Part shown: positions 35,779 through 44,594 of the stretch, piece after piece
Layout: each line of letters begins with the position of its first letter
How positions within the stretch are numbered: position 1 is the stretch's first letter
DNA from: Isoetes taiwanensis
Taxonomy: Eukaryota; Streptophyta; Lycopodiopsida; Isoetales; Isoetaceae
DNA length: 64,000 nucleotides
Direction of reading: 5' to 3'
Assembly (NCBI GenBank): GCA_021234155.1
Contig: JAJEKV010000030.1
Span: forward strand, 12,956,718 to 13,020,717
Notes under the pieces: generated by a model
What the model was told of the DNA's origin: nothing
Seen by the model: only the letters and a program-made list of their open reading frames with translations
Databases searched by the model: none
Translations under genes and position numbers: made by a program

Positions 35779-38088
35779 ATTAACATTTGTGGATGTGTTA
35801 TGATTTAGACATGCATTGTTCTAGTGGAAGACACAAGGGCATTAGATCATTACCCTGAACTTGATTGTATAAAACCTTGGCTACAAAGGTAATGGGTTTT
35901 GCTAAGGTTGAATGTTGAAAAACCAATTTTGAAGAAATACTTGTTTATGGTGAAGTGGCGAAATACCCTAATGTAAACATGTTATTAGGGTTTCGAAAAA
36001 TAGCTTACAGTTCCGGCAGTCTTCCGGCAGTCTGGCATAATACAACTGGATGGACTCATCGTGATAGTCTGTGGTAGAACTAAAAGAAAAGTGCAGACGG
36101 TAATAAGGACTCCTGATTCTGTATATAAGATGGAGTTCGATGATAAAGAAAATTCGAGAGGGTTATTCTTCCGTTGGATGGTGTTCTTAGTAGAAAAATG
36201 TTCACAGAAATTAGTTGAAGGGAATGGCCCGGAAAAAAGGTGATCTCAATATGGCAACTAGAAGAAAGATTGAGGAAGAGAAATTGAAGTCTACACAGAG
36301 GAAGAAATTGTTTCAATATCACAAGAAGGTTGTGACCCCTGCTCCTGCAATTGATCCAGCATTATGTGTTCAAAATGCTGGATCTATAGTCAAATCAGCA
36401 CAAGAAGTGGTTCAATGCAGTAATCTTGCAAGTATTGCACAAGAAGTTGCTGGAAATGCTAGATCCATTGGGACACAAGATGATGGGGAGACCAGCATCA
36501 AATACGTTCCTCCTTGTAAAAAAGCAAAGAAGCAAATGCAAGAAGATGTTAGTCTTCAACAAGCTAATCAGGTTTGTAAGCTTTAAATTCAAATCATTAA
36601 TGTAAGCTCTATGATATATGATAATAATTGAGCATAATTTGCTGGAAATTCTATGATCTTATGTTTCTATGGATTGTCTTATGCATCTAGTAATATAATT
36701 GTGATACTGGCTTAATAGATCTTGTGGTAAATGCTGTAGATACTTGTTTATTGCTGGTGAAACCTGTTTATTATGGGAACTTCTGAGAAGATGAGATAAA
36801 ACATTGCTTGCATGCAGCCATCTAAGGCAATCTGTTCTACAGGATATAATATTAGGATAGAAATTTGTTGGCTGGAGGGCGGTATGGTTTACAGGAAATA
36901 CATGCTGGATCAGCTTAATACTGAGGATCTATTAAACTTAATAAGTGAATAAGTAGATAAGGGGATTAAGCAGATTTATATAAATTCTAGAATTACTTTC
37001 ATTAATTTGCAGATCTGATGAGGTTATCTATCTAAGGAAATATTATCCATAGTATGGCCATAGGTCCTAAGATAAGACCCAGGGGTGGATCTTGTGTCTT
37101 ATTACATGATATTTTAGTTTGCTACAGAAAATTGGAAGTGCTTAAAATAAAATGCTGTTGACAGTGTTAATTCACAGGATTTACTTGTTAAGTTTGCAGG
37201 TGATAGAGGTTTTAGATCTTATTGGTCTAAGTCTTGATAGAAGGATCATGGTTGATCTTTGATATAGGGAGTATATCCATTCTGGTTAAGCTATTCAGCA
37301 TGATAGATAAAGGGCTTTAGGAAGTTTATCTTACTGAATAAGCCTTTTTTATGGTATTAGTTTTCTAATGTGCCTGCCTTTAAGGAATATGAAAAATAGG
37401 TAGATACATCCGCCTTGATAGATGCATGGCCCTCTGCTGAAGTTTAGTCTTAGTTGATTTTATTCTTTCACCAAGTGGGGTAATTTATTTTCTTTGAGAT
37501 ATATCACGTGATTGTTTAATGAGATTTGAACAATAGTGGTGGTAGATCTGACCCTTAGATTATAAGGGTATGCATTATGTTATACTTTTCGTAAATTCTC
37601 TACTTTGCTTAGATGTGAAACAAGCAAGGTGAAGGGCGAAGAGCCCAAGAAATCCATTGCTTACCTGCTAGTGCTTAGGGCTTTACCCTTCTTAGGCTAA
37701 CTGTCCTATGGTTTACTGCAGGTAACGGGATTTCTTGCTCCTTGATTTGTTTTTCCAAATATTTTGGTTGAGCATTGTTCAAAGCATGGAGTACAATCAT
37801 CAACTACATGGATATTTTGAGGATTGGATATTATATTTGGTGAAAAATGTGGCTATATTGCCTTTCTTTAAGTTTATGAAAGTGGCTTAGGCTTACTTTG
37901 TTAATCGGAAAATGTGTTTTATGTTAAAAAAAATTTCTTTTTGGAAAAAAGTGGTAACCATTTTAAGGCTTAGATTAAGAATGCACCTGTTCTGGATCTA
38001 AGGCTGCAAGTTGACCTAAAGTGGCCTTTGATAAAGACCATGAAAGGTAAAAAGTCTGTCTGACAGATTTAAAAAGGTTTTTTTTTTT
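35779..38088 (+). repeat. Penelope-like element terminal repeat B (5')
   Basis: Begins ATTAACATTTGTGGATGTG after a T run and ends AAGTCTGTCTGACAG...AAAAAGG followed by T11. It carries ORF1 exon 1 and its splice donor (36571/36572). A palindromic CCCTAATG...TATTAGGG lies at about 35970-35994, followed by a tandem CCGGCAGTCTT. It probably contains the promoter. Confidence 0.9.
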
Positions 38089-39079
38089 CACATATTCAGT
38101 TTTCAAGTTATACTTGAAACCTTAAAAGTTGGTTACTTGTTAATTGCAGGTGTGTTATACAAATTACTAATGGGGTTTGCTGATATATCTTTTTTAGGAT
38201 AACGCCAAAACTGGAATTGAAGATTCTGATCCAAGCAATCAATGGTTAAAAGAGTTGATTCTATTCAACTATAACATATGTGGTATTGATAGCCCGAGCT
38301 TTGCTGTACAAACTATTCTGGCTTGCATCAGAAATAAGGAAATTCATTCCTTCATCACCTTCAAAGAAATGAATCTCATGGATAAAAGTAAGTCTCTTGT
38401 GACTTTCTTAGGCTTTAATGGTTGGTTTAGCCTATATCAGAAAATGAAGAAGGCGAATTTTGATTTTACAAAATGCAAAGAGTTTATCACTTCTATGTAC
38501 AATGATGCAAATGCTATATTCTTTCAAAGAACTGTGTTGGAAGATAATTGGGCTGTGATTTTTATGGAGTGCCTAACGGCATTAGAAGATGCAAATGATA
38601 TTGACAATTCTCTCCAGGAAGACTTAAATACTGCAGCAAGTGAAAACCAGTTGGAAAAAACTGAATGTTTATTTTCAGAAGATGATCTGCTTGAATCTCC
38701 AGTAATGCATGAAGATAACACAGATGTTGATACTTCAAATGAGATCACTGTTGCAGATAACAATGTTTATGAGAAGGTTCCTAATCTCAATCTAGCAAAT
38801 TCTTCCTGTTTCCCTGTTATAACAGAGCAATCAGTAGAATGCTACAGTCCAGTGTATGATCATGCTATCTGGAGGAGTTTGAACTTTGGGGCGCTGGCTC
38901 CAATAAATCTAGAGACTTGGTGTGCCCTTGCAGGGATCACAAAGGAGGAAATTGCAGCTGGGAAGATTGCTGCACATAAGATGGAGAAGTATTTTAATAA
39001 GATTGATTCGGGCATCCCATTTGATATGGAGTTTTTTGATATGCCTTGTACGAAGAATAATGGAATCCAAGTCCTATAA
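36224..39079 (+). CDS. Penelope-like element ORF1, spliced (exon 1 in the repeat)
   Basis: Proposed join 36224-36571 and 38198-39079. Exon 1 starts at the first ATG of its frame and encodes about 116 mostly basic residues (MARKKGDLNMATRRKIEEEK, later CKKAKKQMQEDV). It ends AATCAG before GTTTGT. The intron spans 36572-38197; its acceptor TCTTTTTTAG precedes GATAACGCC. Both boundaries are in phase 0, so the frame continues QQANQ to DNAKTGIEDSDP without a stop. Exon 2 (293 codons) is hydrophobic then acidic (LEDANDIDNSLQEDL), and ends at TAA 39077-39079. The same frame reopens at once (see 39080-39796). I recognise no known domain. By position it would be the element's ORF1/gag-like protein. Confidence 0.6.
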
Positions 39080-39796
39080 AAAGGTCATATGGCGTATCCT
39101 AATATCGAGAGAAATGACTATTATCTGAAAAGGATTTGGAGAACTCATTGCCCTTATTTTACGTGTAAATGTCAAAAGAATATCAAATCCATGAAGAAAA
39201 AGGAGGAGAAATGTGGTACTGGTATTATTTGGTTTGACCATGCAATTTGGTTTGTACTCAATAACCTGGATTTAATCTATCCTGATATTTCTCCTATTGC
39301 AAAAATGGTGGCTCTCACAAAGTGGATTAATGGCCCCCTCAGACCTGCTGTACTTGCATATATCTCCTATCTGGAGGTTAGAAGAGTTATGTTGGAAATG
39401 ACTGCTGCATATGCTAAGACCCCTGATAAAGGTCTAAAAATTCTGTTTGGAAATGACAAGTTGGCAGATATTTGTGAGAAAACCATAAAACCAATTACTT
39501 TCCTGAAGTATCAGAATTCTAATTATAAACCTGCTTTTGCTGCTAAGTCTTATACCAGCAGAGGTGGCTCGTCTAAAGAGGTCAAGAAAATTACACCAAA
39601 ATTTCCTCCTCGTATCACTCAAGATCCAGGGCATATTGGAGCTGCCCTTATACAACCTGCCACACCTGGTATAGTGGCCAGCAGCACCAATGAACAAGAT
39701 GACTATTCTATCACAAAAGGAGGAAACAAGACCAATGTTATAAACATTGATTCTCCCAAGGAGCTTGATATAGTTGTGGAAAGTGCAATAGGATGA
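39080..39796 (+). CDS. Penelope-like element ORF1 continuation after in-frame TAA
   Basis: In exactly the same frame as ORF1 exon 2 and separated from it by one TAA codon. It encodes about 239 residues: RNDYYLKRIWRTHCPYFTCK with Cys/His residues, DHAIWFVLNNLDLIYPD, WINGPLRPAVLAYISYLEVR, then a Ser/Lys/Pro-rich tail (SRGGSSKEVKKITPKFPPR). The block DHAIWFVLNN resembles DHAIWRSLNF in the preceding ORF, hinting at an internal duplication. Either a single nonsense mutation in a roughly 650-residue ORF1, or stop-codon readthrough, or a separate ORF from ATG 39089. No known domain. Confidence 0.55.
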   Translation, partial: KGHMAYPNIERNDYYLKRIWRTHCPYFTCKCQKNIKSMKKKEEKCGTGIIWFDHAIWFVLNNLDLIYPDISPIAKMVALTKWINGPLRPAVLAYISYLEVRRVMLEMTAAYAKTPDKGLKILFGNDKLADICEKTIKPITFLKYQNSNYKPAFAAKSYTSRGGSSKEVKKITPKFPPRITQDPGHIGAALIQPATPGIVASSTNEQDDYSITKGGNKTNVINIDSPKELDIVVESAIG

Positions 39797-40067
39797 ATAG
39801 GCTTATATGCCTTCTTTAACTTGGATTTTGCATATACCAAGTTGAAAGATTATGAACAAACCAGAAATATATACATATGCCATTTGGCTTGGTTCTTTGA
39901 ACCAAAGGAAACTTTTAAGTATTAACAAATACTATGTTGTGGAAAACCATGATGAATAACTAATATTGAAGTTTTTGTGGTTGTAATTCCATATGCTGAA
40001 TACTGTAATTCTTTAGCAGAAAAATAAAAAACTCATTGTATTAATTTTGGTTTTATAGGATGACAAA

Positions 40068-42131
40068 ATGGACAAGACCAGAAGGATAACCAGAGATATC
40101 AACATGAGGAAACATCTGACTATTGAAAAAGAAAAAAATGATACTCGTATCATTCATCTCACATTCTTTTCTAAAGCTCTTGACAAATTCAAGGTAAAGA
40201 AAATCTTTTACACAGTTATGTTTGAAGCATTAGGTGAAAGAGGAGTGGAATTGGTCCATAAAACCAAGTTTGCTTGGAAATACATAGATCAGATTAGGCA
40301 TAAGGTGTGTAAGCCTTACAAAATATTTGCAGATGGTACAGTGAATCATTGTCCTTGCAGAAACCCTAATTTGAAGAAATTTATTGATCCTACCATTAAA
40401 CATATCAGGACTACAAATCTGGAAATTATTCATAATACAAAACTTAGAAATGCTTTTTTATGTGGCCTTAACCACATTCCAGATGATGGTTTAAGTATTC
40501 AGGAATTTATGGACGATTTTATCCTTGCGAGCCAGCAATTTATCAATGTTCATAAATTTGATTTACTAGATTTATGTGATTTGGACCTAAAGAACATCTG
40601 TGACATGTTGACTCAACTAGCTCATTGTGAGATTACTGAGTTCAAAACTTCTCTGACTACTAAGAGGTTTCTATGGACTGATCCAGATGTCAAGAAAAAT
40701 GTACAATGGATTACACGTAATCTTTTTGTGGCTGAAATAGACAAAGCTTGCAATAATGCAGCTTTTATTTGTCCACTGCATATAGCTAAAGCTGCCATTG
40801 ATAGACTTAATGGAGAAGACTTTGAGAAGGTAAATTCTACACCTCAGGAAGTCATAATGGCTTGTAAGAATGAAATTTCAGAGTTTATTGGGACTGGAAA
40901 CATTGAATTCCTTAAACTCCCGTATCTCATGGCAATGTACAAGGCACATAAACAGGAGTACAGATGGATTACAAATGCCAATAGTACTCTGTTCTCTGAA
41001 ATATCCAATTTTATTACATCTATTCTAAATTGCTGCTTGGAAATTTGGCCTGCTATATGTCATAAGAAAACAGCCATGTTAAAATTATGGGGACAAAATA
41101 AAATCAATCCTTGTTGGATTGTCAATTCTGTTTATGATGTTGTTCTGAATTGTCCATTGAAAGTCCATGATGTATTTTCTGCAGACATAACAAAATGTTA
41201 TGAAACTATTCCTTTATTTGGTGAAGAAGGAATTATAGAAATCATAAATGGGATCGCTGATATGGTATGGGACCAACAGATTGAAAATGGGAAATTTGAG
41301 CTTATATTTAAGCATAAATCAGAGGGAATCATTACTAAATGGGTCAGATCTGCTAAAGACAAGGAATTTGTAAGTTGGAATAGTGTGAGCAGGGACAAGT
41401 TCAAAAATATGAATAGATGGCTCCTATCCCATTGTTTTCTGCAAATGGGAGATAAAATATGGAAACAGATAAAAGGAATTCCTATGGGGTTTTCATGTAG
41501 CCCTGCATGGTGCAATTTATATCTAGCTTGGTATGAATTACATTTTTTGCTTAAACTTGCTTGGGCTGGAAGAATAACAGATATCTACAGGTTTCAACAT
41601 GCATCTAGGTACATGGATGACCTGAATATATTAAATGGAGGGGATTTACAGGAATTTTTTGCAAAGGACTCAGAAATTACAGTTTATAATATGAATTTTT
41701 TGGGCATTAAAAATGAAACCCTGTATTCTGAACTGAGCAATACACGTGGTTATGAATGTAATTTTCTTAATATAAGTATCCGGGTACTGGATCATGACAG
41801 GGGCATATTCAATGTGACCAGGTTTGATAAAAGGAGAAAGTTACCTTTTAAAGTACACAAATTCATAAAAGCTCAAAGTTGCCGACCATATGCCCAGGCT
41901 TCAAAAGTAATTATTTCTCAAATTCTACCATATGTGTATACTCATTCGGATGCTAATGAGGCTGCAAATGATATTTATGATCTCATATGCACATTCTGTA
42001 AAAATGGGTTTGCCAGAAAAGACATAATCAATGCAGTAATGACCACATTGGAGAATGACATGTTTCCAGGTACATTGTATAATCTAAAGGATATGCTGGT
42101 ATTTCTTAGAGTGCTGGTATACCAAAAGTAG
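40068..42131 (+). CDS. Penelope-type reverse transcriptase, no GIY-YIG domain
   Basis: 687 codons, uninterrupted, starting at ATG 40068; a 3' splice-like TTTTATAG lies 9 bases upstream. Landmarks: a Cys-rich N-terminal block HCPCRNPNLKKFIDP (94-108), NTKLRNAFLCGLNHIP (123-138), the fingers segment MAMYKAHKQEYRWITNANS (288-306), motif A FSADITKCYETIP (370-382, catalytic Asp373), motif B GIPMGFSCSPAWCNLYL (470-486), and motif C RYMDDLNILNGG (514-525, catalytic DD at 517-518). The order and the forms A and B follow Penelope-like RTs, which are related to telomerase RTs, rather than LINE or LTR RTs. The protein ends 160 residues after motif C without a GIY-YIG nuclease, so it may prime on existing DNA ends. 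All catalytic residues are intact. Confidence 0.88.
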   Translation: MDKTRRITRDINMRKHLTIEKEKNDTRIIHLTFFSKALDKFKVKKIFYTVMFEALGERGVELVHKTKFAWKYIDQIRHKVCKPYKIFADGTVNHCPCRNPNLKKFIDPTIKHIRTTNLEIIHNTKLRNAFLCGLNHIPDDGLSIQEFMDDFILASQQFINVHKFDLLDLCDLDLKNICDMLTQLAHCEITEFKTSLTTKRFLWTDPDVKKNVQWITRNLFVAEIDKACNNAAFICPLHIAKAAIDRLNGEDFEKVNSTPQEVIMACKNEISEFIGTGNIEFLKLPYLMAMYKAHKQEYRWITNANSTLFSEISNFITSILNCCLEIWPAICHKKTAMLKLWGQNKINPCWIVNSVYDVVLNCPLKVHDVFSADITKCYETIPLFGEEGIIEIINGIADMVWDQQIENGKFELIFKHKSEGIITKWVRSAKDKEFVSWNSVSRDKFKNMNRWLLSHCFLQMGDKIWKQIKGIPMGFSCSPAWCNLYLAWYELHFLLKLAWAGRITDIYRFQHASRYMDDLNILNGGDLQEFFAKDSEITVYNMNFLGIKNETLYSELSNTRGYECNFLNISIRVLDHDRGIFNVTRFDKRRKLPFKVHKFIKAQSCRPYAQASKVIISQILPYVYTHSDANEAANDIYDLICTFCKNGFARKDIINAVMTTLENDMFPGTLYNLKDMLVFLRVLVYQK

Positions 42132-42273
42132 TGAAAAAAAGAAAATATAGTGGAACATAGGATAGGTAGGGCCTTGTAGTGCAACAAGGTCCTACTTTCC
42201 TTGTTGTCACTACTAATTTTTGTCAAAAGGTCCTCCAGGTTTACCTATTCTACGGTAGGAGGCAGGGTTTTTT

Positions 42274-44594
42274 ATTAACATTTGTGGATGTGTTATGATT
42301 TAGACATGCATTGTTCTAGTGGAAGACACAAGGGCATTAGATCATTACCCTGAACTTGATTGTATAAAACCTTGGCTACAAAGGTAATGGGTTTTGCTAA
42401 GGTTGAATGTTGAAAAACCAATTTTGAAGAAATACTTGTTTATGGTGAAGTGGCGAAATACCCTAATGTAAACATGTTATTAGGGTTTCGAAAAATAGCT
42501 TACAGTTCCGGCAGTCTTCCGGCAGTCTGGCATAATACAACTGGATGGACTCATCGTGATAGTCTGTGGTAGAACTAAAAGAAAAGTGCAGACGGTAATA
42601 AGGACTCCTGATTCTGTATATAAGATGGAGTTCGATGATAAAGAAAATTCGAGAGGGTTATTCTTCCGTTGGATGGTGTTCTTAGTAGAAAAATGTTCAC
42701 AGAAATTAGTTGAAGGGAATGGCCCGGAAAAAAGGTGATCTCAATATGGCAACTAGAAGAAAGATTGAGGAAGAGAAATTGAAGTCTACACAGAGGAAGA
42801 AATTGTTTCAATATCACAAGAAGATTGTGACCCCTGCTCTTGCAATTGATCCAGCATTATGTGTTCAAAATGCTGGATCTATAGTCAAATCAGCACAAGA
42901 AGTGGTTCAATGCAGTAATCTTGCAAGTATTGCACAAGAAGTTGCTGGAAATGCTAGATCCATTGGGACACAAGATGATGGGGAGACCAGCATCAAATAC
43001 GTTCCTCCTTGTAAAAAAGCAAAGAAGCAAATGCAAGAAGATGTTAGTCTTCAACAAGCTAATCAGGTTTGTAAGCTCTAAATTCAAATCATTAATGTAA
43101 GCTCTATGATATATGATAATAATTGAGCATAATTTGCTGGAAATTCTATGATCTTATGTTTCTGTGGATTGTCTTATGCATCTAGTAATATAATTGTGAT
43201 ACTGGCTTAATAGATCTTGTGGTAAATGCTGTAGATACTTGTTTATTGCGGGTGAAACCTGTTTATTATGGGAACTTCTGAGAAGATGAGATAAAACATT
43301 GCCTGCATGCAGCCATCTAAGGCAATCTGTTCTACAGGATATAATATTAGGATAGAAATTTGTTGGCTGGAGGGAGGTATGGTTTACAGGAAATACATGC
43401 TGGATCAGCTTAATACTGAGGATCTATTAAACTTAATAAGTGAATAAGTAGATAAGGGGATTAAGCAGATTTATATAAATTCTAGAATTACTTTCATTAA
43501 TTTGCAGATCTGATGGGGTTACCTATCTAAGGAAATATTATCCATAGTATGGCCATAGGTCCTAAGATAAGATCCAGGGGTGGATCTGGTGACTTATTAC
43601 ATGATATTTTAGTTTGCTACAGGAAATTGGAAATACTTAAAATAAAATGTTGTTGACAGCAGTAATTCACATGATTTACTTGTTAAGTTTGCAGGTGATA
43701 GAGGTTTTAGATCTTATTGGTCTAAGTTTTGATAGAAGGATCATGGTTGATCTTTGATTTAGGGAGTATATCCATTCTGGTTAAGCTATTCAGCATGATA
43801 GATAAAGGGCTTTAGGAAGTTTATCTTACTGAATAAGCCTTTTTTATGGTATTAGTTTTCTAATGTGCCTGCCTTTAAGGAATATGAAAAATAGGTAGAT
43901 ACATCTGCCTTGATAGATGCATGGCCCTCTGCTGAAGTTTAGTCTTAGTTGATTTTATTCTTTCACCAGTAGGGTAATTTATTTCTGCTGAGATATATCA
44001 CAGGATTGTTTAATGAGAGCTGAACAATAGTGGTGGTAGATCTGACCCTTAGATTATAAGGGTATGCATTATGTTATACTTTTCGTAAATTCTCTACTTT
44101 GCTTAGATGTGAAACAAGCAAGGTGAAGGGCGAAGAGCCCAAGAAATCCATTGCTTACCTGCTAGTGCTTAGGGCTTTACCCTTCTTAGGCTAACTGTCC
44201 TATGGTTTACTGCAGGTAACGGGATTTCTTGCTCCTTGATTTGTTTTTCCAAATATTTTGGTTGAGCACTGTTCAAAGCATGGAGTACAATCATCAACTA
44301 CATGGATATTTTGAGGATTGGATATTATATTTGGTGAAAAATGTGGCTATATTGCCTTTCTTTAAGTTTATGAAAGTGGCTTAGGCTTACTTTGTTAATC
44401 GGAAAATGTGTTTTATGTTAAAAAAATTTTCTTTTTGGAAAAAAGTGGTAACCATTTTAAGGCTTAGATTAAGAATGCACCTGTTCTGGATCTAAGGCTG
44501 CAAGTTGACCTAAAGTGGCCTTTGATAAAGACCATGAAAGGTAAAAAGTCTGTCTGACAGATTTAAAAAGGTTTTTTTTTTTTTTTTTTTTTTT
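42274..44594 (+). repeat. Penelope-like element terminal repeat C (3')
   Basis: Near-identical to repeat B. Preceded by GGCAGGG and T6, ending in T23 (44572-44594). To its right the sequence ATAACAACCCATTCAATTC is shared with dispersed repeat family A, where it also follows a T tract (54002-54035), so the element appears to sit in the T tract of such a repeat. Confidence 0.9.
42719..43081 (+). CDS. ORF1 exon 1 copy in the 3' repeat
   Basis: Duplicate of ORF1 exon 1, starting at ATG 42719, with only two amino-acid changes from copy B (VVTPAPAID becomes IVTPALAID). The donor AATCAG/GTTTGT is also preserved at about 43066. No element body follows, so this copy has no exon 2 in cis; it is an ORF only by virtue of the repeat. 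Conservation of the frame argues that the sequence was coding until recently. Confidence 0.6.
   Translation: MARKKGDLNMATRRKIEEEKLKSTQRKKLFQYHKKIVTPALAIDPALCVQNAGSIVKSAQEVVQCSNLASIAQEVAGNARSIGTQDDGETSIKYVPPCKKAKKQMQEDVSLQQANQVCKL

Larger units (their letters stand above)
35779..44594 (+). mobile_element. Penelope-like retroelement with 2.3-kb direct terminal repeats
   Basis: An 8.8-kb unit: direct repeat B (35779-38088), a body of about 4.2 kb (38089-42273) with ORF1 and a Penelope-type reverse transcriptase, and direct repeat C (42274-44594). B and C are offset by a constant 6495 bp over most of their length and differ by only a few per cent, so the insertion is fairly young. The repeats do not begin TG or end CA, and no tRNA primer site follows B, so this is not an ordinary LTR element; direct pseudo-LTRs are typical of Penelope-like elements. 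No GIY-YIG endonuclease follows the RT, as in the endonuclease-lacking branch reported from fungi, rotifers and the lycophyte Selaginella. A hairpin GGCCTTGT...ACAAGGTCC lies after the RT at about 42170-42193. Confidence 0.85.

Noticed and set aside
38255-38300. ORF1 of the Penelope-like element starting at 38255
   Set aside because: The codon there is TTG, and the frame extends back to a good 3' splice site at 38197/38198 that joins in phase with exon 1 in the repeat.
35779-44594. Ordinary LTR retrotransposon (Copia, Gypsy or DIRS)
   Set aside because: The repeats lack TG...CA, no tRNA primer-binding site or polypurine tract is visible, there is no protease, integrase, RNase H or tyrosine recombinase, and the RT motifs are Penelope-like.
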